Positions 1 through 8,784 of a DNA stretch of 62,765 nt are shown here, in pieces (the stretch's first letter is position 1; every line of letters begins with the position of its first letter). The DNA comes from an uncultured Spartobacteria bacterium. GTDB lineage: Bacteria > Verrucomicrobiota > Verrucomicrobiia > Chthoniobacterales > Chthoniobacteraceae. The translations under genes were made by a program, and so were the position numbers. The notes below the pieces were generated by a model. The model searched no databases. It saw nothing but the letters and a program-made list of their open reading frames with translations, and had not been told where the DNA came from. Where the stretch lies: positions 1 to 62,765 of the forward strand of contig CAIURC010000151.1 in NCBI GenBank assembly GCA_903901425.1, read 5' to 3'.

Positions 1-311
1 CCGGAGTTTCACCGGTTGGAGTGGGCCTGAAGAAAGCCGCCGTTTTTTTTGGGGTGCCACCGGCGAAGCGCGGTGGGAAAACCGCGGGTCCTGTCGGGAG
101 CCGGAATGGGATCCTGAAGGGATCCGAGAAAGTAGCCTGCAGCGACGGCTCTGCAGGTGTGGCGTTGCCAGCGCGCGGCGCGTCTTATTCCAGGCAATCC
201 GCGGTGCTGCTGCGTTCGACGCTCCGGCGGTGTTTCCTCCGGGAGCCGCCCTCCGCAACGGGTTTATGCGCTCACTCGCTTTCTCTGAGCCGATTCAGTC
301 GGTCTCGAGGT
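1..311. other. Left-edge non-coding stretch
   Basis: This stretch lies downstream of the first sulfatase, which reads toward the window edge. An open frame crosses it on the plus strand and continues antisense through the sulfatase, but its composition is not protein-like. Short imperfect inverted repeats near 270-300 could form a weak transcript end for the sulfatase genes, but they have no T-run. No gene is supported here. Confidence 0.4.
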
Positions 312-1847
312 TCACTGGGCTCCCGAACCTGGCTTGGCCTTCTTTTTGGAACGTTTGCCGCCTCCCTCCTCGGATGCGTTGTTTTTGAGGAGGCTCAGCG
401 CGGATTCCTTTTTTTCCCAAGGAAGGGTCCGGTCAAACAGGACCGGGTAGGGTTCGTAGCCGTGGTTTTGTGCGAGGCCGGGCTGGAGTCTTGCGTGTTC
501 GGCGTCGTAGGCGGCGCGGGCGGATGCAAGCTCAGCGGCGTGGGCGGGTTGGAGGGCCAGATTGAGCATCTCGGTCTGGTCGCTTTGCAGATGGAAAAGC
601 TCCTCGGTGGGCTGCATCCCGCGGCCGCCATAGAACCAGTGGATATATTTCCAGTCCCCGGAAACCACGGCCATGGACTGGGCGGAGGGTTCGCCCCAGA
701 AATTGAACAGGGGGAGCCAGTCGCGGACTTTGCCTTCTGGATTTTCGAGCAGAGGCCGGAGATCGCGGCCATCGAGGTTTTTGGGAGCCTGGACGCCTGC
801 GAACGCGAGCAGTGTGGTCGCGGCGTCGATGTTGGCGGTGATGGCAGCCGATGTTTTGCCGGCGGTGGACTTTGGGAGACGCGGATCGAGGAGGATGAGG
901 GGTGCCTTGGATCCTTCCTCGTAGGGAATGACCTTGTCGCCGAACCCGTGGGACCCGGAGTTGTAGCCGTTGTCGGACGTGAAAAGGAACACGGTGTTCT
1001 GGGCGAGGCCCTGGCGGTCGAGTTCCTCGCGGATCATGCCGAGGGCGGCATCGACGCCGGTGATGAGCGCGTAATAGTTGCGAGCGGCGGTGTCATAGTC
1101 CTGAACCCATTCGCGGTAACTGGTGGCGGCGCGGCTGGTATGGGCTTGGGCGGAGAGGTGGACGCCTTTTTCAACGCCGTAATTGGCAGGGCGTGTGAAT
1201 GTTTTTGTGGCGGGGTAGAGCGCCAAGTCGACCGGGTCGGGAGTTGAGGGAAGGTGCGGCGCTTTGAAGCTGATGCTCATGCAGAACGGTTTGCCGGTTT
1301 GTTTGGCTGTCCTGATGAAATCCTGGGCCCATGCGCCGTAGGCGCGGGAGCAGTGGGGGTATTGCGCCGCGTACTTCTCGATCCCCTTGTTTTTTGCGGT
1401 TTCGTAAAAAGTCTGGCCTGGGCCGCCGGCCCAGACATCGAATTCTTTTTCGAAGGATTCGAGGGGTTCGCCTTCGATTTCAAGGCCGATTTTGCCGGCG
1501 AACCCGGTGAAATAGCCGGCTTTGCGGAGGAGCACGGGATAGGACTGGTTGAACCAGCGGCGTTCGAGGTTGCCGTGGGAAAAGTTGCAGCCGTGCCGGT
1601 ACTCGTAGAGGCCGGTGAGGATGCTGGCCCGGCTGGCCATGCAGATGGAAGTGGTGTTGTAGTGGTTGAGAAACCGGACGCCGTCGGCAGCAAGTTTGTC
1701 GATGTTCGGAGTAAAGACGTCCTTGTTTCCGTAACATCCCGCTGCGGTGATGGTTTGATCATCCGAGAGCAGGAGAATGAGGTTGGGTTGCTGCGCGGCG
1801 GCCTGAAAACCGGCGATGCTGAGGAGGACAAGGAACGTGCGTTTCAT
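312..1847 (-). CDS. Secreted type I sulfatase
   Basis: Sulfatase of the alkaline phosphatase superfamily, expected to cleave sulfate esters from a sulfated glycan outside the cytoplasm. The start at 1847 is chosen because it gives a clean signal peptide (MKRTFLVLLSIAGFQAAAQQ) directly before the first beta strand; the frame stays open further upstream but runs into the preceding sulfatase gene. Metal-binding Asp-Asp lies at residues 29-30. The formylglycine motif C-M-A-S-R begins at Cys69, so this is a Cys-type sulfatase needing post-translational conversion of that Cys. A late metal-site motif, TSDNG, is present. Length (511 aa) is normal. It starts 23 bp after the stop of the next sulfatase, so the two are probably cotranscribed. 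The motif is read directly; the substrate cannot be told from sequence. Confidence 0.93.
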   Translation of the reverse strand: MKRTFLVLLSIAGFQAAAQQPNLILLLSDDQTITAAGCYGNKDVFTPNIDKLAADGVRFLNHYNTTSICMASRASILTGLYEYRHGCNFSHGNLERRWFNQSYPVLLRKAGYFTGFAGKIGLEIEGEPLESFEKEFDVWAGGPGQTFYETAKNKGIEKYAAQYPHCSRAYGAWAQDFIRTAKQTGKPFCMSISFKAPHLPSTPDPVDLALYPATKTFTRPANYGVEKGVHLSAQAHTSRAATSYREWVQDYDTAARNYYALITGVDAALGMIREELDRQGLAQNTVFLFTSDNGYNSGSHGFGDKVIPYEEGSKAPLILLDPRLPKSTAGKTSAAITANIDAATTLLAFAGVQAPKNLDGRDLRPLLENPEGKVRDWLPLFNFWGEPSAQSMAVVSGDWKYIHWFYGGRGMQPTEELFHLQSDQTEMLNLALQPAHAAELASARAAYDAEHARLQPGLAQNHGYEPYPVLFDRTLPWEKKESALSLLKNNASEEGGGKRSKKKAKPGSGAQ

Positions 1848-1870
1848 GGATCGGGTGGTGGGGCGACTTT

Positions 1871-3202
1871 TCAGGGGAACGAGACCTCGTTTTTCTGCGG
1901 AGCCCCCGGGGTGCTGCGGCCGTTGGCGGCGTACTGGTGAAGGAGCGATTCCATGCGCTGAGCCATTTCGGGGTGCGCTTTGAACAGGTCGGTTTTCTCG
2001 CTCAGATCCTGTTCGAGGTTGTAGAGCTCGCGGGCCCCCCCTTTTTTGAGGATGAGTTTCCAAGGCCCCTGCCGGAGAGCGAGGTCGTGGTTGAGGGCTT
2101 GGTGAAGCGTGGCTTCGCGCACGGGTTTTTTGGCGGTGCCGAGCAGGTCCGGCAGGAGGCTGACGCTGTCTTCACCGGCGTTGTCGGGAAGTTTTTGGCC
2201 CACAATGTCTGCGCAGGTGGCCATGAGGTCGTTGAGACAGACGGTGTCGGAGCAGACCGAGGCTGCTGCGATTTTTCCGGGCCAGCGGGCGAGGAAAGGT
2301 ACGCGATGGCCGCCCTCGTAAATGCTGGTTTTGGCGCCGCGCAGCGGTGCGTATGAGCGCCCCGCGGCGCCGTTGTCGCTGCTCACAAGAATGAGGGTGT
2401 TGCCGGCGAGCTGCTGGCGGTCGAGGGTGTCGAGGACCTGTCCGAGCACCCAGTCGCCCTGCGTGAGCCAGTCGCCGTAGGGGCCGGTGGCCCCGCCTTT
2501 CTTGAGAAAGTCGGGGGCGGGCGCAATCGGGGTGTGCGGCGGGCAGATCGGGAGGTAGAGGAAAAACGGTTTCTGTTTTCGGGCGGGATCGGAGAGGTAC
2601 TCGACGGTTTTCTGGGCGAGCCGGGGTTGGGTTTGGTTCTCCTCAACATTCCCAATCACGCGGTTTTGTTCGATCAGGGTACCGATGTTCCGGGCATGGG
2701 TGTAGCCGTAGAAAAAGTCGAAGCCGGCGGCATTGGGGCTTTCGAGGAGCGGAGTGCCGGTGGGAATGCTTTTTTCCGAGCCGGGTGTGCCGTCCCAGCG
2801 CATGCCGAGATGCCATTTGCCGATGCAGGCGGTGTCGTAGCCGTTTTGGTGGAGGAGGGAGGCGACGGTGAGTCGGGAGGCGGGGATGATGGGTGGGGAA
2901 TAGGTGGTGAGCACGCCGTACTGGCCGATGCGTGCGGGGTAACGGCCGGTGAGAAGGCCGTAGCGGGTGGGGGTGCAGACGGAGGACGCCGAGTGTGCGT
3001 CCGTGAACCGCATGCCTTCCCTGGCGAGGCGGTCGAGGTTTGGGGTGATGAATTCGGTCTGGTCCCGGTAACACTTGGGCTGGCCGTAGCCGAGGTCGTC
3101 AAACAGGACGAAAATGATGTTGGGCGCCTCTGCGGCCGACAGCGGAACCGCTGGTGTGGCAAAGAGAACGAGAGCGGCAGCGAGAGGGGGAGTTCGTTCC
3201 AT
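1871..3202 (-). CDS. Secreted type I sulfatase
   Basis: Second sulfatase of the cluster, 443 aa. An upstream ATG at 3241 is possible, but the ATG at 3202 gives a compact signal peptide (MERTPPLAAALVLFATPAVP plus SAA) and is preferred. Asp-Asp metal ligands are at residues 35-36, and the formylglycine motif C-T-P-T-R starts at Cys76, followed by the usual LTGRYPARIG stretch. GKWHLG and SSDNGA blocks, which carry further active-site residues in this family, are also visible. This organisation resembles N-acetylgalactosamine-6-sulfatase/arylsulfatase A-type enzymes, but the exact substrate is unknown. About 150 bp upstream separates it from the third sulfatase, and that gap contains an inverted repeat. 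Confidence 0.93.
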   Translation of the reverse strand: MERTPPLAAALVLFATPAVPLSAAEAPNIIFVLFDDLGYGQPKCYRDQTEFITPNLDRLAREGMRFTDAHSASSVCTPTRYGLLTGRYPARIGQYGVLTTYSPPIIPASRLTVASLLHQNGYDTACIGKWHLGMRWDGTPGSEKSIPTGTPLLESPNAAGFDFFYGYTHARNIGTLIEQNRVIGNVEENQTQPRLAQKTVEYLSDPARKQKPFFLYLPICPPHTPIAPAPDFLKKGGATGPYGDWLTQGDWVLGQVLDTLDRQQLAGNTLILVSSDNGAAGRSYAPLRGAKTSIYEGGHRVPFLARWPGKIAAASVCSDTVCLNDLMATCADIVGQKLPDNAGEDSVSLLPDLLGTAKKPVREATLHQALNHDLALRQGPWKLILKKGGARELYNLEQDLSEKTDLFKAHPEMAQRMESLLHQYAANGRSTPGAPQKNEVSFP

Positions 3203-3240
3203 CGAGGATGCAACACGGCTCCTGCCGGAAAGTTGCATCA

Positions 3241-3263
3241 AACCCGGAGGCGAAGCCCGGGTT
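3241..3263. repeat. Inverted repeat upstream of sulfatase gene
   Basis: Perfect 7-bp arms AACCCGG (3241-3247) and CCGGGTT (3257-3263) separated by 9 nt, lying 38 bp upstream of the second sulfatase start. The same arms recur 24 bp upstream of the third sulfatase (4721-4738). It could be an operator, an mRNA leader hairpin or a REP-like element; the sequence does not decide between these. Confidence 0.5.
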
Positions 3264-3353
3264 CACGTACCCGCGTGGCCGGGGAGAATGGCCGTGTGAG
3301 GTGTGCAAACAAAATCCCCGGAGTCGGAGGGGTGCCGAGCAAGCACTGGTGGC

Positions 3354-4697
3354 TCAATGGGGTTTGGCGGGGCTGGCGGAGAGGTCCACGCGCACCTCGC
3401 TGGCCCATGCTTTCCAGATGGCGCGCAGATCCTCAATCTGCTTGGGGTTTTCTGCGGAAAGATCCTGCGTTTCGGAGGGATCGGCGGCGAGGTCGTACAG
3501 GGCTTCCACCGGGGCGGGTTGCCCTTTCTCCGGTCCGGCCAGCACGAGCTTCCAGTTCCCCTTGCGGACGGCCCACTGACGGTCGTAGCTCCAGCAGAGG
3601 TGGGGATGCGGTTGGTCCTGAGCGCCCTCCAGAAAGGGCAGGAGGTTGACGCCATCCATGGGCCACTTGGCATCGGCCCGCACACCGGCCAGAGCCAGGG
3701 CGGTGGCGGTGAGATCCATCTGGATCACGGGCTTTGAGTAGAGGCCAGGCTTGAGGTGGTCGGGCCATTTGAGGAAAAACGGGACCCGGATCCCGCCCTC
3801 CCATGTCTGGCCTTTGCCGCCCCGGAGCGGGGCGTTCTGGGAGGCGTTGGAAGCGTTCCGGGTGATCGGGCCGCCGTTGTCGCTGATGAAACTGACCACC
3901 GTATTGTTTTCCGCGCCGATTTTCCGGAGCGCGTCCAGAACGGTGCCGATGCTGGAGTCCATGGCGGAGAGCATTCCGGCGTAGGCCCTGCGTTTGGGAT
4001 CTTCAATGCTGGCGAATTTTTGGCGGAGCTCTTCCGGCGGTTCCATGGGGGTATGGACGGCATTGAACGCGAGGTAGAGGAAGAAGGGGTGTTCTGGTTT
4101 CTGGCGTTCGACGAATGCCGCGGCCTCCCGGCCAAAAGCGGTGGTGGCGTACTCGGTGAGTTGGACCCGTTCGTTGTTCCGGAGGATCTGGGTGTACAGG
4201 TTCTCCTTGGCATCGGGCTTTTTGGGTTTGTCGGGAAAATAGCTCCGGCCGCCCCCGAGGAACCCGTAGAATTCGTCGAACCCGCGCTGGTTGGGGTGGC
4301 AGTCGGGTTGTTCGCCGAGGTGCCATTTGCCGATGAGGGCGGTGTGGTAACCGGCCTTTTTGAGGTAACCCGCCACGAGGGGCACCGCCGGATCGAGCCC
4401 GGGTTTTCCTGGGGGCAGCCAGTCATGGACGCCATCCCGGTGATGGTACCGGCCGGTCATGAGCGCGGCGCGGGTGGGACTGCAGACTGCGCCGGTGACA
4501 TAGCCATCGGTAAACCGGATGCCGGAGGCCGCGAGGGCATCGAGGTGTGGGGTGGGCACGTCTTTGCAGCCCTGAACTCCGCAATCGGCGTACCCCATGT
4601 CGTCGGCGACGATGAAAACGAGGTTGGGAGCGGCGTGGGAGAGCGCGGGGAGCAGGCTGGCGAGAACGGCGAGGAGGAGGGGGGATGAGAACTTCAT
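3354..4697 (-). CDS. Secreted type I sulfatase
   Basis: Third sulfatase, 447 aa, with a signal peptide (MKFSSPLLLAVLASLLPALS then HA). Asp-Asp metal ligands are at residues 32-33, and the formylglycine motif C-S-P-T-R begins at Cys72. GKWHLGE and SDNGGP blocks are conserved. The three sulfatases differ in sequence and in their Cys motif context, so they likely attack different sulfate positions or act in sequence on one sulfated polysaccharide. It is the first gene on its strand; the divergent neighbour begins at 4854, so 4698-4853 should hold its promoter. No sulfatase-maturating enzyme with catalytic cysteines lies in the window. Confidence 0.93.
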   Translation of the reverse strand: MKFSSPLLLAVLASLLPALSHAAPNLVFIVADDMGYADCGVQGCKDVPTPHLDALAASGIRFTDGYVTGAVCSPTRAALMTGRYHHRDGVHDWLPPGKPGLDPAVPLVAGYLKKAGYHTALIGKWHLGEQPDCHPNQRGFDEFYGFLGGGRSYFPDKPKKPDAKENLYTQILRNNERVQLTEYATTAFGREAAAFVERQKPEHPFFLYLAFNAVHTPMEPPEELRQKFASIEDPKRRAYAGMLSAMDSSIGTVLDALRKIGAENNTVVSFISDNGGPITRNASNASQNAPLRGGKGQTWEGGIRVPFFLKWPDHLKPGLYSKPVIQMDLTATALALAGVRADAKWPMDGVNLLPFLEGAQDQPHPHLCWSYDRQWAVRKGNWKLVLAGPEKGQPAPVEALYDLAADPSETQDLSAENPKQIEDLRAIWKAWASEVRVDLSASPAKPH

Positions 4698-4720
4698 GGC
4701 AGGAGACGTCCACAGGGTTC

Positions 4721-4748
4721 AACCCGGGCAACCGGGTTTTGTTGCCCG
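4721..4748. repeat. Two overlapping, mutually exclusive hairpins
   Basis: In the divergent gap between a sulfatase and the 4854 gene, AACCCGG (4721-4727) can pair with CCGGGTT (4732-4738), or CGGGCAAC (4725-4732) can pair with GTTGCCCG (4741-4748). The two pairings share bases and cannot coexist on one strand. The first pair has the same arms as the repeat at 3241-3263. It may be an operator or an alternative-structure leader. Confidence 0.45.
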
Positions 4749-4853
4749 CATTTTCGAGGCCCGACTAAGAGTCGCGGACGTGGTGGGTTTTGAGGCTGGA
4801 AAAAGAGGGGGGCAGAGGTAAGTCTTCAGAGGTTTAAATCCCCCTGATTCCCC

Positions 4854-5591
4854 ATGAGATGGATCCCATTTTTGCTCCTTCCCCTCTGTGCTTCCGCCAA
4901 CGACGCAGCGTGGCTGCGGGAAAAGGGCACTTTGGTGTTTTCAGACACGTTTGACCGTGAGGAAGACGGCAACGGTCTCCGGGCGATTGGGAACGGTTGG
5001 GAGAGCGCCACGGCGGATCGTGCGCCGCAGGTGAAACAGGCGGATCTCGATGGAGGGATCCTGAAGATCGCAAGTGACGGCAAAGCGGCCGGACACGGCG
5101 TCCACATTCATCACGACGCGGGGTTTGCCGATGGCGGCACCACGTTGCGGTTCCGGTTTCCGGGATTGAACAAGGGGGAAACGCTGACCGTGGGGCATGT
5201 GGACCGGGAGATGAAGGGGGTTCATGCCGGCCACCTGTGTTATGCCAACCTGTACCCGACGGGCATCCTGCTGCGGGACCACAAGACCGGGGTCAGCGAG
5301 GACGGTGTCCGTGCACGGCGTTCGGTTTTTTTGGAAAAGAAAGAAAAACTGCCCGCAGATTTGGAGGCCTTTTTACAGACCAAGGAGAAGAGCGTGCCTT
5401 GGAAGTCAGACAACGAGTGGCACGATCTGGCGCTGGTTTTTGAGGGGGACGAGATGCGGCTGAGCATTGATGGGAAACAGGTGGCTGCGCATCGTTCGGA
5501 AGGGTTTTCCCATCCGGTCAAACGCTGGCTAAGTTTCAACGCGTCTAACACCGTCTGGATCGACGATGTGAAGGTGTGGCGGATTAAATAG
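4854..5591 (+). CDS. Secreted jelly-roll/DUF1080-like protein
   Basis: A 245-aa protein with a short signal peptide (MRWIPFLLLPLCASA). The rest alternates beta strands, such as LVFSDTFDREED near the start and a closing VWIDDVKVWRIK, typical of concanavalin-like or DUF1080 (3-keto-disaccharide hydrolase-like) jelly-rolls common in PVC bacteria. No certain catalytic residues are visible, so glycan hydrolysis or binding is inferred only from the fold-like pattern. It diverges from the sulfatase genes and converges with the acyltransferase. A role with the sulfatases in polysaccharide breakdown is plausible but unproven. Confidence 0.75.
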   Translation: MRWIPFLLLPLCASANDAAWLREKGTLVFSDTFDREEDGNGLRAIGNGWESATADRAPQVKQADLDGGILKIASDGKAAGHGVHIHHDAGFADGGTTLRFRFPGLNKGETLTVGHVDREMKGVHAGHLCYANLYPTGILLRDHKTGVSEDGVRARRSVFLEKKEKLPADLEAFLQTKEKSVPWKSDNEWHDLALVFEGDEMRLSIDGKQVAAHRSEGFSHPVKRWLSFNASNTVWIDDVKVWRIK

Positions 5592-5712
5592 CCCAGATTC
5601 AGGTCCTTGTCCGCCGGTGAGTGTATCGCCAGGATGCGGGAGTGCCGAAGCGGCGCGACGCCCGTGGTGGTGTTTGACCAGATTCATCCACTCCGTCATC
5701 CGGCCCGGGTGC

Positions 5713-6759
5713 TCAAGATCGGTGCAAAGAAGGAGCAGCGGGAATTTTTCCGTGGTCCCGAGCCTCTGGGCCGGGAGACGGTTTTTTTTCTTCCGCGGCC
5801 ACGGAACGCAGCAGTTTTTCAAAGTGGGAAGAGGTGTTGGCGTAAAACGGGTAGGCGCAGTCTGCCGCCATGGGCCGGTACCGGAAATGTTTGTAGGACC
5901 AGAGGTATTCCCAGGGCCGTTTCCGGAGGATGGGCTCGAAGTGGTCCCAGCACAGTTGCGCGATCTGGCGGGTGGAAGCGTCCGGCGGGAACTCGATGGG
6001 GGGATGAATGCGGACCATGCAGCGGCCATCGGGAAGGGGTTCGGTTTCCATGGGAACCAGGAGCGCGCCGGCCCGCTGCGCGAGGATGGCGTGGAGGAGC
6101 GGGGTGGAGTTGAGTCGGCCGAAACTGCGGAGCACCGTGGCGGCCTGCTTGGGGTTGACCGTCAGATCAATGAGCATCCCGGTGGATTCCCCCCGTTTGA
6201 CTGCACGGAGCATGCGCAGGATGGAGTTCTCCTGGGCAACCACGCGGGCACCGGCTTCTTCCCGGACTTTCCTGAAAATCTCGGTGAGCGCCGGGTTTTT
6301 GAAGTTTTCGGCGAGGGTCATGTTGGGCTGGTTGTGGAACCCGCAGTAGGCGTTCGCCATTTCCCAGTTGCCCTGATGCACGCACATGAAAACCGCGCCT
6401 ACGCCTCTTTCGCGCATCACCTGCTGGACGTGGTCCAGGCCTTCCCCGATCAGCCATTCCCGGTAGTTTTCCCGGTTGAGGCGCGGAACCCAGAACAGCT
6501 CCAGCATGGTCCGTGCAAAATTCCGGAAGGAAGCCGCCGCGATCTGGTAGCGTTCCGACTCCGAAAGGGAGTCGCCGAAGGCGCATTCCAGGTTGGCCAG
6601 GGCAATCGCCCGGCTCCGGGAGTCGAGGCGGAACCCGACTTCCCCGATGAAGTTTGCCAGCCGGACACAGCGTTGCCGGGAGAGCTTGGGAATGCCCCAT
6701 GCCAGGAGACGGCATCCGAGTGTCTCCAGATGGTGACGGAATCTTTTCCAGCGGTTCAT
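5713..6759 (-). CDS. LpxL/HtrB-type lipid A acyltransferase
   Basis: Late acyltransferase of lipopolysaccharide biosynthesis, expected to transfer a fatty acid from acyl-ACP onto lipid A precursor at the inner membrane. The catalytic H-x4-E motif is HQGNWE (His128, Glu133). N-terminal hydrophobic and basic stretches fit membrane association, and the fold continues with the conserved block near PWEYLWSYKHFRYRP. At 348 aa it is slightly longer than usual, because of a polar C-terminal tail rich in Pro, Glu and Lys. It is divergent from the M42 peptidase (77-bp gap) and convergent with the 4854 gene. Family assignment is firm; which acyl position it modifies is not known. Confidence 0.88.
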   Translation of the reverse strand: MNRWKRFRHHLETLGCRLLAWGIPKLSRQRCVRLANFIGEVGFRLDSRSRAIALANLECAFGDSLSESERYQIAAASFRNFARTMLELFWVPRLNRENYREWLIGEGLDHVQQVMRERGVGAVFMCVHQGNWEMANAYCGFHNQPNMTLAENFKNPALTEIFRKVREEAGARVVAQENSILRMLRAVKRGESTGMLIDLTVNPKQAATVLRSFGRLNSTPLLHAILAQRAGALLVPMETEPLPDGRCMVRIHPPIEFPPDASTRQIAQLCWDHFEPILRKRPWEYLWSYKHFRYRPMAADCAYPFYANTSSHFEKLLRSVAAEEKKPSPGPEARDHGKIPAAPSLHRS

Positions 6760-6836
6760 GCCAAACCCCTGCGGGAAAACCGGGTGGCCGCAAGAAAAAA
6801 AGCGACCTGACCGGTCTGGGATGCGAGAGTGTGGGG

Positions 6837-7796
6837 ATGGATTCCCCGTTGAACCGCGTGCTTTTTCGATTGCTCCAGCAGCCCACGGCTCCGTTTCACG
6901 AGGGGCAGGTCGCAGCGGTGATCCGGGCGGAACTGGAGGGGTGTCCCCATGTGCGCCTCACAGAGGATCCTTCCGGCAACCTCATGGCCGAGTACCGGCG
7001 CGGACCGGGGCCGGCCCGCTGGGCGTTTGCGGCCCACATGGATCATCCCGCCTATGTCCGCGATCCCGACTCGGGGAAACCGGTTTTCCTGGGAGGCGTT
7101 CCTCAGAAATACCGGGTCTCCAACCCGCCGGTACGCGACTTTGGGCCGTTTGCGATGTGGGATCTGCCGGAGTGCGAGGTTCATGAGGGCCGGGTGTATT
7201 CCCGGGCTTGTGACGATCTGGTGGGATGCGCGGTGATCGTGCGGTTGCTGCAGGAACTCGAGGAAACCGGCTCGGAGGCGCATGTGTACGGCCTTTTCAC
7301 CCGGGCGGAGGAAGTGGGTTTTGTGGGTGCAGTGAAGCTGGCGCAAACCGGGATCGTGCCGGCATCTGCCGCGGTGATCTCGCTGGAAACCAGTTCCGAG
7401 CGCGGCGGGTTGTGCCGGATGGGCGACGGGGTGATTGTCCGGGTGGGAGACCGGACCTCGGTTTTTGACGCCGGGGTCACGGAGTTTCTGGGGTACTGCG
7501 CCCGGCAATCAGAGATTCCTTTCCAGCGGGCCTTGATGAGCGGCGGGACCTGCGAGGCGTCTGCCTACCGGGTGTACGGATACACCACTGGAGCCCTCTG
7601 TGTTGCGTTGGGGAACTACCACAACTGCGGGGAAGCCGACCGGATCGCGCCGGAATTTGTGGATCTGGGGGATGTGCAGTCCATGAGCCGGTTGTGTTTC
7701 CGAGTGGCGGTGACCGAGCCCGCAGGCCAGGCGATGGCCGAGTTCAAGAGCCGGATCGAGAAAGCGGTGGAGGAGCATGCGCGGTTCATGAATTGA
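6837..7796 (+). CDS. M42-family metalloaminopeptidase
   Basis: A 319-aa peptidase of the M42 (glutamyl aminopeptidase/tetrahedral aminopeptidase) family, a cytoplasmic di-metal enzyme that trims N-terminal residues from peptides. Expected metal and catalytic positions are seen in order: AAHMDHP (His67, Asp69), RACDDLVG (bridging Asp) and TRAEEVGF (catalytic Glu pair), followed by a late Cys/Gly-rich SGGTCEASAY block in place of the usual metal-His region. The start at 6837 is chosen because the residues before it are low-complexity and overlap the divergent acyltransferase region. It may act on other amide substrates; some M42-like proteins have lost strict peptidase activity. Confidence 0.85.
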   Translation: MDSPLNRVLFRLLQQPTAPFHEGQVAAVIRAELEGCPHVRLTEDPSGNLMAEYRRGPGPARWAFAAHMDHPAYVRDPDSGKPVFLGGVPQKYRVSNPPVRDFGPFAMWDLPECEVHEGRVYSRACDDLVGCAVIVRLLQELEETGSEAHVYGLFTRAEEVGFVGAVKLAQTGIVPASAAVISLETSSERGGLCRMGDGVIVRVGDRTSVFDAGVTEFLGYCARQSEIPFQRALMSGGTCEASAYRVYGYTTGALCVALGNYHNCGEADRIAPEFVDLGDVQSMSRLCFRVAVTEPAGQAMAEFKSRIEKAVEEHARFMN

Positions 7797-7828
7797 ACGG
7801 CGTCAGGGCCGCGATCCACTGGGTAGGC

Positions 7829-8674
7829 TCAGGCTTTGAGAAGCTCCGAGATCCGTTTTCCTGCCTCGATCACGAGCGGGGCAAGGAGTTGCTCTTTTTC
7901 CGGGGTGAGCCTCGGCACGGGAGCGGTGATCCAGACGGCGGCGCAGGCTCTTCCCTCGCGATCCCAGACAGGCGCTCCGAGGCAGTTGAGGCCTTCCAAG
8001 GTTTCGCCATGGTCGAGCGCATAGCCCGTTTTCCGGGTTTTTTCGAGTTCATCCGCGAACGCGTCTCTGCGGACGATGGTGTGTTTGGTTACGGGCTCCA
8101 GCGGGATTTCTTGGAGCGTCCTTTTGAGTTCCGCCTCTTGCAGCCAGGCCAGCATGACCTTGCCCGGGGCGCCCGAATGCAGCCCCCCGCGGGCTCCCGC
8201 TTCGACGTAGTACTTGAAGGGATGAAGACCGATGGCCCGCTCCAGAACCACGCAATCCCAGCCGGAGCGGATGCCGATATGGGCGGATTCGCCGGTGGCA
8301 TCGCGGAGCCAACAGAGAACGGGCCACGCGAGTTGTCCCAGGCTACGCTCCTCCTTTTTGGGCTGAGCCAAAGAGAGCAGGCGCTGGGTAAGAAGAAAGC
8401 GACTCCCCGAATCATCCCGCTCAATGTACCCGTGGACGGTGAGCGCTTTGGTAAGACGGAAAGTCAGGTTGGCCGAGAACTTCAGTGCCACGCGGATTTC
8501 GGCGGTGGTAACGCCATCCGTGTGGGCGCTAATGAACTCCAAAAGCGCCAGTGCCCGGTCAAGGGCGGGTGTCTGAACTCCGGAATCGCGGACCGTGAAC
8601 TCGGAGGAGGCTGTCCGTGCGGATTTTTTGGGGGGGACGTTTTTTGCGAGCGCTGCACTTTTTTTCACTGCCAT
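7829..8674 (-). CDS. IclR-family transcriptional regulator
   Basis: A 281-aa regulator with an N-terminal winged helix-turn-helix (about residues 35-95, following a Lys/Ala-rich leader) and a C-terminal IclR effector domain recognisable from GLHSGAPGKVMLAWL and the closing VWITAPVPRLTPEKEQLLAPLV. The start at 8674 is supported by AGGAG at 8682-8686, seven bases upstream, one of the few clear ribosome sites in the window. IclR proteins commonly sense small organic acids or aromatic/sugar-acid intermediates. It lies 110 bp downstream of the DUF1592-DUF1552 pair on the same strand, which makes that pair a candidate target. Confidence 0.92.
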   Translation of the reverse strand: MAVKKSAALAKNVPPKKSARTASSEFTVRDSGVQTPALDRALALLEFISAHTDGVTTAEIRVALKFSANLTFRLTKALTVHGYIERDDSGSRFLLTQRLLSLAQPKKEERSLGQLAWPVLCWLRDATGESAHIGIRSGWDCVVLERAIGLHPFKYYVEAGARGGLHSGAPGKVMLAWLQEAELKRTLQEIPLEPVTKHTIVRRDAFADELEKTRKTGYALDHGETLEGLNCLGAPVWDREGRACAAVWITAPVPRLTPEKEQLLAPLVIEAGKRISELLKA

Positions 8675-8784
8675 GGAATAGCTCCTAGCACCTGGGGTAC
8701 AGGTTGGGGAGCCAGAACCGAATGTCTCCAGAGCGGGCGGGGGGGGCGTGACGTGCGGGGCGGAGGTGAGTGGAAGGATGGGGG

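Noticed and set aside
21-1247. Long plus-strand open frame antisense to the first sulfatase
   Set aside because: Its composition is that of a shadow frame in GC-rich DNA, and the opposite strand encodes an unmistakable sulfatase with signal peptide and CMASR motif.
2534-3649. 371-codon plus-strand open frame across two sulfatase genes
   Set aside because: It spans the ends of two real minus-strand genes and the gap between them, and its sequence is low-complexity Gly/Arg/Glu.
5617-6810. 397-codon plus-strand open frame
   Set aside because: It is antisense to the LpxL-type acyltransferase, which has its catalytic HQGNWE motif; the plus-strand product has no recognisable domain.
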